Source of the DNA: Saxidomus purpurata
Taxonomy: Eukaryota; Mollusca; Bivalvia; Venerida; Veneridae
Length of the DNA: 64,000 nt
Direction of reading: 5' to 3'
Assembly: GCA_022818135.1 (NCBI GenBank)
Contig: JAFMSR010000005.1
Coordinates: forward strand, 28,883,918 to 28,947,917
The notes under the pieces are model-generated. The model saw only the letters and a program-made list of their open reading frames with translations, was not told the origin of the DNA and did not search any database. This document shows, piece by piece, positions 19,746 to 32,830 of this stretch. The stretch's first letter is position 1. Each line of letters begins with the position of its first letter. The position numbers and the translations under genes were made by a program.

Positions 19746-21794
19746 TCCATGTATTATGACTTTAATGATCCGTTGCTAAGGAGCAACAGAGCTTGCTATT
19801 AATGTAATTCTAATTAAACTCTTTGTAGCAACTTGAGATTGAAAGGGTTAACAGGGCCATCCCTTTTATTACTCAAAACTTTTGCCAATTTTGTACAAAA
19901 TTAGCACATGTTGCTTAAACACCTAAAATAGTTGCTACAGTATTTATAAGTATTTTTGCTGCCAAAACAGAAAAAATTGTGCGTTTAAATAGCAATTACT
20001 GTTGACATTTGAACTCTAGGGTATGCACCTTAAAAACATCCAGAAATATGATACATAAGGAAGTTATTAAGTGAGACATATATATAGTATTACTGCTGTA
20101 TTTATACAGTACTTGTTCATCAAAATACAAAAGCCAGATCTGCAATCTTACGCACTTGCTCTTCACAGTAGTTTGCCAATGACAATGTTCTTTTTTCATC
20201 TTACAAGTATAAATACAAAGTTGATTTACAGTTGCTATGTCATATTCAACATAAATAAACATAAGCTATGTATAGGTTTTGATCGACCAACAATTCAAGC
20301 TTCAGATATGAAAGTTTCTTAAGAAATAAATTTTCTGCCATATTCACAATAACTTATTTAATTTACAATTTGTAACATTAATAAATTGACAGGCAGTGTT
20401 TATCTTTAGAAATTTAAAGGCGTTTACTTCTGGAGTTTCAGAGAGAACGTTTTGATGAATGATATCATGATGATACATGCATGACATGATTACATTCTTA
20501 TATGGAATTCTTTTGTAAAAACAATCACCCAAACCAGATATTTTGCAAATTAAGCTGAAAAAAAATACTACTGAAACAAAAATATCTGGTACTTAAAAAG
20601 TATATCTGGCAAACTGATGATTAATTTGTAACACTTGAATAATTTGTAATACTTGAAAAAGCACTTCGGTTTTACATAAAAGAAAAAAGAAATAGTGAAG
20701 GATTCTTTGATGAGTAATTATTGTTATTGAATCCTAATTGACTTTAAATTAACAACTTTAAAAATGCATCCTGGGATTTCATGGGTAATAAATGTTTTTG
20801 TCATATCAAATGAAAATCTTATTTGGAAAAGTCAAGAACACCATGCTTTTTGCCATTCCTTGGTTCTATTCAACATGTTCATTACAAAATTCTAAGCATT
20901 ATTTCATTTGTAAAGGTCAACAATTTCACTCACTACACTCAAAATCTATGACTTATCAAAATGGTTGCATTTCTACAGTTGTTAAGCATGTTAATTAAGT
21001 ACACGTATTATTTAATTGCAGATTAAAGTTCATTTATGGTTTTATACAGTAATGTACTTTGTAAAATGAGATTATCACTAGTGCCACATTTAGGTTGGGC
21101 AAGTGTGCATAATGTAACCTAACCAATTATTCAGAAGATCAAAAGATATTTTTCTAAATTGTCAAGAACGTTAATATTATAGTCTTAAAAGTTTTATCAC
21201 CCTTCAAAGAAGCCATTTATAATTATAGTCAACAATGAAGCTTAAGACACTGTAGATTCTCTGAAAACCTGCAAGAAATAACTTATACTAAATCACAGTC
21301 AACAACATAAATATAAATATACCTAATAGAGAGGGTAGATTTTCAATTTTTGACTACCACAATAGCCAAAAAAGATTGTTTTTACAGAGGTGCTCTATAT
21401 TCAGTTACACAGATTCATATTTTTGGGGGTTAAAACTATGGGAAGGGGTTCATAACTCTAGGAAGTCATATCAATCAGTGATTTAAATGACTTTTTTTAA
21501 ATTGTGAGGGACACTTAGAGCAGTAATATCGCTTTAAGCTTTAATCAGTATTGTGTTTTTAAAACCTTCAAAAAATAAGGTTGGGCCCCATTTTGCTAGT
21601 AAGGGTTTGGTTTACTATAAACATAAATCATTAAACATTAAACTTTTACATTAAACCAATGGATAACAAAACTATATCATTAAATAGAGAGGAACAACTC
21701 GCCAAGACCAGGGAAAATTAACTCAAAATTCAATAATCTACCTAATGGAAACTGCTTTAAAAATACAGAAGTGCAATGCAAGTAAGGTTAACAT

Positions 21795-22092
21795 TATACC
21801 CAATGATAGCCTTGTGGTTAGAGCATCCGCTTCATGTGCAGAAGGTTGTGGGTTCGATCCCTGGCCGCGTCATACTGTAGCAGGGTGGGATGACGTAAAA
21901 AAATGGTCCTGATTGGCAGCTCCCTTGCTTGGCACTACACATTAAAAAAGATAAAGTCAGGAAGATGAACAGAAGCTTCCTGCATCCGGGAAAAGGTAAG
22001 TACTTGTTAGTGGATACCCTATTTGAAGCACAATAGCTTTGTAGCTAATGTTGTCTGTCGACTTTATGCGACATTAAACAAGGCTTCTATAT
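21795..22092 (+). repeat. tRNA-derived SINE
   Basis: A box TAGCCTTGTGGTTAGAGCAT, B box GGGTTCGATCCC, body CAGCTCCCTTGCTTGGCACT and tail TTTATGCGACATTAAACAAG. The 5' and 3' ends of the head do not form an acceptor stem. Confidence 0.78.
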
Positions 22093-22534
22093 CTTTATGT
22101 TTTATCTATAAATTTCAATTTATTACTAAATTATAACCTTTGTCCATGCCATCTTGACATAGTATTATACAGATAGCACTAAACACAATAGTTAGTACTG
22201 AACAAAAGCACTTATCATACTCCTTACATCTCAAGTATTCAACGAGAGCTAGGTCACGTATAATACAGATGACCTCACTTTCTAAAACCTGAATTTTTTA
22301 TTGACCCGGCCAAGATGGTCTCTTATTACGCACATGTGTATCTCAATAGATATTGTCAGGAACGTTGAATATACACGTTCCTGATATTGTTCAGGTTCAG
22401 ACTCATTGGAAATTGTTTTTCCTCCAAATTTTGAGAAATCTTTTACACTAATAGTTTAAGGACATTTATCTACAACACTGTTTCAAAAACTTTGGGGTTA
22501 TACAGCACAATAACTTTTCTTTATTGACATTATA

Positions 22535-22775
22535 GTGACTTCAGAAATATATAATTATAGATTAATGTTGAGGTCAATATTTAGTTTTTCCAACAATTAA
22601 AAAGTGATATTAAATTATCAATACATGAACCTCATAAAACGAGTAAAAATATAAGATAAATTACATCTTGAAATCCACGCAGGTAACACACACATACACG
22701 TAACATATATTTTCCACGTCTACACATGTTTTTGCAAACGTGACAAGTGATTGCTATTGGCCAATCGTGATTAGG
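22535..22775 (-). repeat. Inverted pair member 2
   Basis: The reverse complement carries 'TTTGCAAAAACATGTGTAGA', 'TTTATGAGGTTCATG' and 'ATATTGACCTCAACATTAAT' in the same order as 19470-19745. The hairpin is not conserved here. Confidence 0.55.
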
Positions 22776-24575
22776 CATTTATGATAAGTACAATGTATAT
22801 GATATAATATACCATCACTGGCTTTTATTGATAAATCAACATGCAGTATCTTGCACACATCTGAGAGGAAGTTGCAAAAGAATATAGAAAGACCAATCAT
22901 CCTATGAAGTTTGAGTACTGTTGGTGGTAAAGATGTCTGAAGATACTGAGAAGAAAAGACTTTCAAAGTTCGGGTCACTGTGAATTTGAGCTTCACCTGA
23001 CCCTAAAACAGGGAACATCTACAGGTTGCCCACAGCCTTCTGGGCAAGTTTCATGAAAATTGTGACCTGTAAAGTGTTATGTATGAAAAGTTTACAGAGG
23101 GAAGAACGATGGACAAATCAACATGGCATATACGTCATTATAAGCTCAGCTTATTTTTATCCAGTGTAAAGTGATGTCTTAAACAAAGCTCTTTGTAACA
23201 GAATCTAATGCAGTTTCATACTTTTGACAACCATGAGTCATGTCAAATGGGAAGTAGTTGGTTTATATTGGCAGTCATTTTTTCTTATGAAGAGATTATT
23301 CCTCTAATGACAATGGTTCAGATGTACCTAGACTGGCTAGATTGGTTCAACTTCAATGTACATGTATTGTAGTCCAAATAAAAATGATTGCATTTTTTTT
23401 AACTGCAAATGCACTGGAAGTTTGTTTACCTTGTTAAGAATACAGATTTAGTATATTTATAATTTTTGGGGCATCTATTTACTTGTTTGTAACTGGCAGA
23501 GATGACATTGTATTAAAACAGAAATGTGCATTTCATGTGTATATTTTGAAAAGTCTCATTCCAAAAGTTTGAGAGGAGAAAAGCGAAATGAAAGTGTTTT
23601 TTTTTCCATTCCAATTATTGTGTTACAAATTATCCTTGATGCTCTGGAGAGAAGAAAAAAGAAAATCACAGTCTCAAATTGATCAGTAAGAAGCTAACCA
23701 ATGTCAAGCAGCCTGCTGGATCAATGCAGATAGAACCCATACAGCCCGTGGGACAAACATGCTACAGTCCTGAAAAGCCTGTGTTGACTGGATCTCAGAC
23801 GTACGGACAGTAGGCTTTCCCTTATGTACAAAATAATAAACAGTTAGGTTGCTATCAAGATAACTTAACCATGCCCTCATGTCAAACCAGATATAGCCAT
23901 CCACCATACATGCCGTTCTCCAGATATTTGACGGCTTCTCCAATTATTTAGACCCTTACCCCAGCGAAGCTCGCAAAAACTCATGGTAAATAAATTTTAT
24001 GAAAAAAAATCCCTGCGAAGTTCATAAAATATCAACCTACATCCCATTTCAAATATACAATACAGGGTTAATACCCTGACACGTGATATCGATAATGCAA
24101 GAAGTACTAGTACTGTGTACAGTCGATTAGGTTATAAAACTGATGTGTTGACTAAAATTGTCACTATCATCTTAGGTGAAATGCTGGGAGGATAGTTAGC
24201 ACCGATTCATAACCTAATCAAACAGCAATGATTAGCCGATAATTAACCAACAAACAAGTCACTACGCTCCAAACATGTCGCTAATTTAATCATTTAACCA
24301 ATTAACAAAATCAAAGATTTGGTGTTTTCATTAGAACAGCCCCAAAACAAATTCATACATCCATTCTCTGGTGCCCATGCAATAACAAATCTATGTTGTG
24401 ATCAATTATTGGAAACTCGATTTTAGCGTTCTGATTTGGTTGACATGGTTGAGAGTGGTTAACATGTGACGCCTTCAAAAGTTACCAGCTGTCAAACGGT
24501 GTATTGTAGATCGCAATGAATAGTGACCTGTGTTTCCTAAGTTTCAAAGTTTTATGCAAACTGTGGAATCAACGT

Positions 24576-25581
24576 CAGGGCGTCCGGTAGGCTTTGAAAC
24601 CCAAGGGTCATTGACTCTTCAGCCTAAATTTTCAAGGGTCAAGGTGAGATTTTTAAGGGTCGAACCATGGGTCATAGGGTTTCCAGCCTTGTACTCTAGC
24701 GCTGGCACATCATATTTTTCAGTTTGTGTTCTGAAGCTGTACTGTTATATTTTTAAAAAATTCTTAAATTAGATAGATGTAGCTGCTGATCCTTTTCCCA
24801 GGCTAAAATGTACGTCGTTTCCCGTTTGTCACATATTTTCGCGATCTCGCATGTCCGCGATTTTCGTCCCTTTTCCTCATGATTTTATTGTAATTAACAA
24901 ATATTGAAGGTTATTTGACATGAATTTATAAGGCTCATTATTTTGATTATCTTTCCATATCAAGTTTTTTATGCAGGATGGAAAAGAAAGGCTCTTAGAA
25001 GGGAAAATAACGTTAGTTAAACTTTCCACATGTAAGTCAATATAAATGCGCTCTTTAAACTCGCGACGAATCTCACACTTGAATATATGACTCGTCTAGG
25101 CCGCCAAAAAAACATCCACTAATTATCTAATTCGAGTGTCACCATCATCTACTAATCAAATGATGCGCATACTCTTTTGATTGCATCATTTATATGCGGC
25201 GTGTTAACAACACCTTTTTCACATAATAGATGCCGAACATGTGTTTATTGCTTGTCAATTAAATCCAATCATCCATTGAGTACGTCATTATCAAGCCGAG
25301 ACAATGTGCACGTGTGTGATCGTCGCTGACTGACTGAAAGCGAGTAGATTAAAATACAAGCTCCGCCTCCGTTCTCACTTTCTGACGCGTCAACGGTTGC
25401 AACGGCTCGAGTGTTTGGAATTAACAAGTTGATTGACACATACGCCAAAGAATCGACGCATGAATGAAAATTCCTACGGGTCAATTATGACTTGTCGGGT
25501 GATTTTATCGCGGGTCAAATACAGGTATTTCGAAATTTTCACGGGTCAAAACCCGGGAGCTCGGGTCTACCGAACACCCTG
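24576..25581. mobile_element. hAT-like candidate, about 1.0 kb, non-autonomous
   Basis: Left end CAGGGCGTCCGGTAGGC and right end GTCTACCGAACACCCTG are imperfect inverted repeats of the CAGGG...CCCTG type. Just inside both ends GGGTC/GACCC motifs recur every 20-30 bp. The flanks share AACGT only, so an 8-bp hAT duplication is not confirmed. No transposase. Confidence 0.4.
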
Positions 25582-25844
25582 AACGTTGGATTATAAGCAT
25601 ACTTTTAAAAGATTATATGTAAAAAGATACGTGGTTTAAGCCTTTCCATGAAACATTTCTATGGGAATTGTAAACTAACATTTAAAATTAGTGTTTTCTA
25701 GTTTTAATATGCAATAAATTGTCAAATTTGTGCTTAGAAAACATGTGGTTTTTCCTGATAAACAACATGATTCGTATACTCAGGAGTCTCTGTTAAGTCT
25801 CAACTAGAATATAGCTCCGAAGTTTGGTCACCAAACACCCAAAT

Positions 25845-25990
25845 CCATGTAGTTTATACGACACCTATACGGAATTACACTTTTAATAATCTGGTTACTT
25901 CATAAATAAACAGAAACTTATTTGGTTGATGAGTTCCGGGGACAATGAAGCAGCTTTTCATAAATTCTTGTACGAAATGTACCAAAAGAG
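25845..25990. repeat. Dispersed repeat, copy 1
   Basis: 'CATGTAGTTTATACGACACC' through 'ATTCTTGTACGAAATGTACC', sharing long exact runs such as TTATTTGGTTGATGAGTTCC with 28975-29118 in the same orientation. No inverted ends seen. Confidence 0.8.
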
Positions 25991-27238
25991 AGCACTACAC
26001 ATAATCATGCTAACAGTCTTTGTGGCTTGAAGCGCACGAAATTGTCTAAGTCCCTGTAAAGGGTTCGACAGTACAGGAAGATAAAGAAGAAAGAAAGATT
26101 TCCTTCAAAATCATTGAGGTGATCCGATTAACATGACCTGATTAACTGATTAACCGTAGCAAAGTTTAAAAACAGAACAGTTATGGAATGAGATACCGGT
26201 GAAAAGATGGAAGAAAGTGGTCAAAGAATAACAAAACTTTCTAACAATTCCATTTTACTTACGTTCGAATCCCATGAGAGAATTCCGTTTAATGTTTAAA
26301 TTCCTAAATCATTTTTATCTAGGTCACGAAAACTCGTAAAAAAACAAATTTTCTTGTAATTCAACGTTGTCAGTGATAAAAAACAATGAAAATTAAGGTG
26401 TAAACTACCAAATTTTACACATTTCAATATTCACTTGGTAAAAATTTGATATAGAGCGTGTAAATTGAGAATGTTGAATAAGATATTCTGTCTCTTCTTC
26501 CTGATAGGACTTCTTGTTTTGATTGGTTGATTAGTCTATTCTGGAGGAACATGTTCACTGCGATTACGCTTCTGTGGCAAATACACTGTATGATTTTACT
26601 CCAGGAAGACCCAGAAAAACCTAAAAGCAAGCAACTGTACAAATAGCTAGCACCTCAGCAGGATTCCTAATTATACCCTGGCAGTGGCCCCATATCTTCA
26701 TGGTGCCTTATTTTCCCACATCTGTTTGGGTCAAGTTTATCAGATACAGGGCATTTTTACATTTTAACCTTTATTCTATGAATCACAAGGAAGTTAAATA
26801 CAAGTATTTATTTTATTAGAATTCAAGCTATTTTTTCCTTTAATGTAAAGATTACCGAGTTATACAATAAATGAAGGAAAACATGCAACAATTAATTTGT
26901 ACTAAACTATTTCAACTACAATGTATTTCTCTTTTTTGCACAGACAAATAAAGATGCTATTTGATACCAGTTTCTGCTAGAGTAGTCAAAACAATAAATA
27001 TCTTAAGTCTTCACTTTTTACACAGAAACAACAAAGTATAAACAAACCGCCTGTAAAGGAACAACAATGCGGTTGTGGTTTAAAATGCTTTGTGATGTTT
27101 ACAGATAGTACAATACATTGAATGTGGGCAATATAAATTTGACATCACTCATAATCATACTGTACTGCTTTCAGCTATGTTTAGTTAAATTAATGGTACA
27201 CATTTTACTATCAGTTGAACAGTATGTATTTAAAAATA

Positions 27239-28145
27239 GGCAGTGGCTAGAGTTACGGTACCGTAACTGTAGCCTCCGAGTCTGGAGTTAAGGAAGTTCC
27301 GTATCTCTAGCAAAACCCTATGAGGAAAGGCTAGAGTTACGGAAGTTTATAAAGGCACATGTATGTTGCATTAATTTATGCATGATAATGTGTTGTAAAC
27401 TTAATATTTTACCACTATTCGTGAATAAACTGATCTGCTGTATATACGACAATTTCACAGGCGCCATTTTGGTTATACTTAATATGTTGGTAATATCGGA
27501 ACTATCATTAAATTGTCATGCTACACTCTTGCACATAGTTACGTGTTCTGTTTACAAACAACGTTAATAAAACAACAGTAAGATAAAGAAAAGAAGAATA
27601 TTAGAATCCTAAAGGCACGAAAAACGTTAAAAAAAACGAAACTAAGATTTATTTTTTAAGTTAACAGCTGTACTTTCGATCACAATTAAAATCTTTGTCT
27701 TTTTTTTTTTGGTCACGATTTGAGTGCCTTCTCGTGGTGTAGCTTAGATGTAGTCAGGCAATTGAATACAAAAACAGCATATGTCAACAACATATTTTAC
27801 TTAACTTCTATCATGCTTTGCACAAAATGTGACATAATTGTCCAACTACAACAGAACGCTCAAGTAAAGACGAAGATAACAACGACATTTCCGCCAATGT
27901 ATTATGGTTTACCAAAATGGCGGCTATGAACTCGCTGCATTTGCCGACAGATCGGTTTATTCACTATTACTGGTGAAATATTTAAGTTTATAATACATTA
28001 CCATGCATATATAAAGCAACATACATATGCCTTTATAAACTTCCGTAACTCTAGCCAATCCTCATAGGATTTTCTAGAGATACGGAACTTCCGTAACTCT
28101 AGACTCGGAGGCTAGAGTTACGGTACCGTAACTCTAGCCACTGCC
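27239..28145. mobile_element. 907-bp long-TIR DNA element with 9-bp target duplication (Mutator-like MITE candidate)
   Basis: The outer ends are GGCAGTGGCTAGAGTTACGG and its reverse complement. The inverted similarity continues for about 235 bp inward on each side (27239-27475 and 27910-28145). Both flanks carry TTAAAAATA (27230-27238 and 28146-28154). Long inverted repeats plus a 9-bp duplication are typical of Mutator-like elements; family assignment is inference. The interior encodes no transposase. The right TIR contains a 28-bp perfect palindrome around CGGTACCG. Confidence 0.85.
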
Positions 28146-28974
28146 TTAAAAATAACATTTTTTGCACATAAATGAACATAATAACCATTGTGATCTATAT
28201 GTTACTTCTAATTGATATATTTTCATCTGCACGTGCTCTTTACAAATGTGTCCGATATCCATGGAAATTACGGAATAAAACGATGTCCACTATACACATG
28301 TTTTCGTCGTGCACAGACATGTGTTCACTGTTATGAATTCATCACATAATATAATAGTAAACTTATAATTTGTGCTTAGGAGTCATAGATATGAACAGGT
28401 TCACTTCATGTAGTAATAAAGTTCATTATTAAAATTAATCTGGCTTTGTCTTTAAAGTAGGAATTCCCTTATCTTATGTTTAGTAAAAAAATGTGTTTAA
28501 CTTTACTAGATGATCCTGGGACACTGCCTTTGTATGATTTGAACAAACACTTCACGTTTAGCGATACAGAATAAAACAATATCAGCTACTTGTTCTAATC
28601 ATTTCCTTGGTGTTGAAGTCAATGGTCGCTTTCTCATGTAAACATTTTAAATTTAAAAATATTATTGCAACCACAAAAAAAGTATTCACCACTTGCATGT
28701 ATCTATTTTAGAACAGTGCACCTTCAGTATTTGGAAATGGATATAATATTTACAGGCTTATCAGCCATCAAACAGAGTCTGCAAAGTCTGGTGGTCAGTT
28801 TTTATGTAATTTATGGCTCCCTTGCTGTGCCTAAATGGTCTGTGGCATCCAGCAATTACTTGAAAATTTAACAGATATGATTCCTCTACCTGTATTTAGC
28901 AATCTCAATGTTGAGAGGAATGTTCGGAGTAAAATTTTACTCTGAATACAATTGATTAAATGCATTTTGCAAAG

Positions 28975-29118
28975 ACATGTAGTTTATACGACACATATAC
29001 GGAAAAAACATTTTAATATGATCAAGTTACCTCATAAATAAACAGAAACTTATTTGGTTGATGAGTTCCGGGGACAATGAAGCAGTCTTCCTAAATTCTT
29101 GTACGAAATGTACCAGGA
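28975..29118. repeat. Dispersed repeat, copy 2
   Basis: Second copy of the 25.85-kb sequence, same orientation, about 90% similar by eye, with a small internal length difference. Confidence 0.8.
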
Positions 29119-29355
29119 ACCGTCTATAACAAGAGGTTTCAAAGATATGTAGTGGACACGAAAAATGAATGATCACCGAGTTTGACATTGACATTGAACT
29201 GACGGCGTTGAAATCCTTAAAGTGATTTAGAAGAAACAAAGAGGAAACGAATAAAACTAATGCCATCTAAATGTAACATTGATCTTTGCCTGGCGGGCGT
29301 GTTGATTTGGCTTGTTGGTGCCCTAGCCAAATATGTCATTTGTCACTCGCTTTAT

Positions 29356-30560
29356 TAACCAGGTTTTCCGAAGGAAAAATCCTGGTTATTAGATTGGGGT
29401 ATGTCGGCGGGCGGGCGGCCGGGCGTAAACAATTTCTTCTGTGCGCAACTCCTCCTACATTTCTCAACGGATTTCAACCAAACTTTCACAGAAGTATTGT
29501 CATGAAGTGCCCTGGCGCATATATTCCGGGTTTTGTGATTTGGTCATTTTTGACAGAATTATGGCCCTTTGTTTTTTTTTCACATATGTAATTCTTCTGT
29601 GCGCAACTCCTTCTACACTTCTCAAGGGATTTCAACCAAACTTTCACAGAATTATTGTCACCAAGTGCCCTGGCGCATATTGTCGGGGTTTTGTGATTCG
29701 GTCATTTTTGACAGAATTATGGCCCTTTGTTTTTTTTTCACATGTAATTCTTCTGTGCGCAACTCCTCCTACATTTCTCAAGGGATTTCAACCAAACTTT
29801 CACAGAAGTATTGTCATGAAGTGCCCTGGCGCATATATTCCGGGTTTTGTGATTTGGTCATTTTTGACAGAATTATGGCCCTTTTTTTTTTTTCACATAT
29901 GTAATTCTTCTGTGCGCAACTCCTTCTACACTTCTCAAGGGATTTCAACCAAACTTTCACAGAATTATTGTCACCAAGTGCCCTGGCGCATATTGTCGGG
30001 GTTTTGTGATTTGATCATTTTTGACAGAATTATGGGCCTTTATTTTTTTCCACATAATGTAATATATATAGAGAAATACTCTTCTGTGTGCAACTCCTAC
30101 ATTTCTCAAGGGATTTCAACCAAACTTTCACAGAACTATAATTGTTAACTAAAGAATATTGAATGTATAATGTTCTGCCCCTGGTCGTCCATCCGTCCGT
30201 CCGTTAGCAATTTTGTGTCTCCTTATTTAAGTATATATAAAAGGGAGAATACTCTGTTATTATAAAAGGGAGAATACTCTGTTATTACTGTCTATTTTTA
30301 GAATAGATTACCAGTCCTGTATACTTTGGAGTATTCTGTTACAGTAAGATGACAAAATTTCTCATGAGACCAGCGGTTCAAACCCCACACAGAGCAAGTT
30401 TTTTTGTTTTTTTTTTTTTTTTTTTCTTTCTTTTTTTTTAAAATAATTTTTGCCTGAATTATGGCCCTTTGCTTTTTTTCCACATATGTTATATATAGAA
30501 GAATACATTTGCGCTCGGCCAGCAGACTGGAAAATGAAAACCTGGTTTTGTGACAATTTC
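29356..30560 (+). mobile_element. Tandem-core element with CCAGGTTTTC ends and AB-type 157-bp repeats
   Basis: It begins with a hairpin (AACCAGGTTTTCCGAAGGAA then AAATCCTGGTT) and a GGGCGGGC run. Five units with 'CTGTGYGCAACTCC' at 29439, 29597, 29753, 29910 and 30084 follow. Units 1 and 3 share 'GAAGTATTGTCATGAAG', units 2 and 4 share 'GAATTATTGTCACCAAG', giving a dimeric repeat of about 314 bp. It ends near GAAAACCTGGTTTTG, the reverse complement of the start. Long frames across it are repeat artefacts. A poly-T tract lies at 30400-30440. Confidence 0.75.
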
Positions 30561-31516
30561 CTGTCACTTGTTTCAGTTGTTGTCCCCCTTTAGACGGCAG
30601 AACGAAATGGAGGAAATCAGCCTCCATATTTCTATAAGAATAGACCCCTTAGTTATATTACTTAAATTGTCATGATTTAAAGAGCTAGGGTCTTGTTCCA
30701 AGATTCCTTTGTATCTGTATCTTTCTCTTCAATCTGTACCTCTCAGCAGTTTTGACAGCTTCACCCGAGGAGACACCCTAAGGTCGACCGGGACTAATCA
30801 ATAACAAGAAAATATGTTATACAAAGTAACACAGAGGGCACACAAACAAAACTGACATGTACACATTTTGGAAATTGGTGATGTTTGATGTTAAGGTATG
30901 GCCCAAAAAGAATTCAAGGGGGCCAATTCTGGTTGAACAAGCAGAAACTGACATGAAACTACATCTACTGTCGAGACTTTACTGTTATCGAAAAATATGC
31001 ATCGATTTATTAAAGATTTGTTAACAAATGTATTCCCCACTGACATACAACTAGATCATATATCATAAAAAATTACATGCATTCCTATTTTGTCTGCAAA
31101 GTTTTCTGTCTTTCAAGATGGTTATTGTTCGACAAGCATAATTTCCTTAGAGTTTGTAAAGAAGCACAATACCATATTTTGTCTATCTGCATTTACAATC
31201 AACTGCTTAACTTATACCTTAAAGTGACATAATGCGCATCTTACTGCACATAGTGTTTTTGGTGACAGTTTTATAAAAGCAATTTTCAGTTGCTATGCAT
31301 TTAAATGTGTTGAATTAATGATAATACCGCATTAGTATTTGAAGTTGGTGTTTTAGAAATAAAAAAATCGGACTAATAAATTAACAGATCGTTTCTTCGC
31401 AGTGATCCCCTTATGTTATTGTTGTTGTTAGTAGAGATTTCGGCAGTGGAAGGGAAGCAACTCCTGCATGCAGTTGCTTTTTTTATAAAAGACTCCCCAG
31501 TCAAAATAGGAAAAGA

Positions 31517-31695
31517 GTCAGCTCGGATAGCTCAAACGGTAGAGCACGAGACTTGTAATCTCGGACTTAGCGGGTTATATTCCCGGGGCTGACCCACATA
31601 AATTACTAACAGTCCTCCGGATGAGACTAAAACCTAAAATAACTAACCTCTTCTGGGGGCGTTGGTCATATGGGAAACCGGTACCAACGATAAAG
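31517..31695 (+). repeat. tRNA-Thr-like SINE or tRNA pseudogene
   Basis: The head GTCAGCTCGGATAGCTCAAA to CGGGGCTGACC folds as a near-complete cloverleaf with a TGT anticodon (ACTTGTAATC), but the T arm reads GGTTATATTCC instead of GGTTCRANYCC. A tail with CTCCGGATGAGACTAAAACC follows, so a SINE is more likely than a gene. Confidence 0.55.
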
Positions 31696-32570
31696 CCATA
31701 ATATACGATACAATATGAATATTTGGAAAGTTATTATTTCGTACTAGAAGCAGGATGAGTTTGGTGTATCGGGTTAAAAGAAATTTATTTCCTCTACCCT
31801 TTTTTACACACACCTATTTCAACTGCATTTTTACTTGAAAAAAATGCGCATTATTCCACTTTAAACAAATACCTATCCGGAGTAGATCTGATATAAAGTA
31901 TGATATGTTGAAGAGCAAACTTAAGGTATTCAACCTATAAAGGCCAAGTAAATAGTTATTTTCATAAACCATATCATTTCAATGATTCGTTTTAAAATTT
32001 GAAAAGAAATGTACCGTCTAATTAGAAAAATATATGGAATTTTACACCCCTAGCCCCATCTTGTAAATAACTAACTAAACGGCATTTCAGAACGATTAAG
32101 GTGTCATTATTCAGTAACCATTCTATAACAATTTAACATAGTTTTGGATATTAGTATTCAGTTTACAAACACTGTAAAATACAGTAACAACATATTCACT
32201 TATGAGCCTACCCAAATGATAATGATGTATATTACATAGAAGTTTCAGATGAATGGAGATTTTTATGATTATTTGCCTTAAAACATTTAGAAATGGCTAA
32301 AATTCTGATAAAGATAAGTAAAACAGAAGAACAAAGTTTTAAATAAGGGTTTGTACGGGATTCATCCGAAAATGAACAGTGCAGACGCCTTTACCATTAC
32401 TCTATGGAGACCGACTATCGTGAGGTAGGAAAAAATAAGCTTATAATAAGATACGCATCTGAATTAAGAATGACAAATCATGCGTTTCCCGAAAAATAGA
32501 CTGTGCCTACAGTTTTCATCTCAGAAGTACCTAATTTTTTCAATGAAGAGAGAAGCATATATTCGATCTG

Positions 32571-32830
32571 GCAAACCATTGTTGAATGAGGATGTTTTCG
32601 TATAAATTTTACCTGTTATGTGATCTAGAACTTATCACTGACGACAAAGGCTCGCCTTTCTCAACACTGATTTGTCTGAAAGGTTGGCAAACCACTGATG
32701 AATGAGGATGTGCATCTTGTGCTCACCCCGTATTAAATATAGCGGGACGTTTTTGCGGCCCGCAATAATAAAAAAACAATGAAACCAGGAATACTCTATA
32801 ACGGTTCCTGATGAAACCAAGGTAACCGCC
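32571..32830. repeat. Dispersed repeat shared with 51.55 kb and 35.87 kb
   Basis: 'TTTGTCTGAAAGGTTGGCAA ACCACTGATGAATGAGGATG' recurs at 51547-51587, and 'CAGGAATACTCTATAACGGT TCCTGAT' recurs near 35870-35905. GGCAAACCATTGTTGAATGA at 32571 is a second local copy. Confidence 0.55.

Larger units (their letters stand above)
17486..24575. other. Gene-free stretch outside the listed repeats
   Basis: Apart from the 20-bp repeat, the A/T hairpin, the inverted pair and the SINE at 21.8 kb, I see only AT-rich sequence. No splice-linked exons on either strand. Confidence 0.4.
25582..29355. other. Gene-free stretch outside the listed repeats
   Basis: Holds the two dispersed repeat copies and the 907-bp element. 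The rest shows no exon-like frame with splice sites. Confidence 0.4.

Noticed and set aside
24576..25581. Confident hAT call
   Set aside because: The inverted ends are imperfect and the flanks share only five bases, so it is listed as a low-confidence candidate.
29286..30148. 235-, 111- and 101-codon plus-strand frames
   Set aside because: All lie in the 157-bp tandem array and repeat the same peptide with shifting frames; interspersed repeat rather than gene.
31517..31594. Functional tRNA-Thr gene
   Set aside because: The T arm lacks the conserved TTC, and a non-tRNA tail follows; a SINE or pseudogene is more likely.
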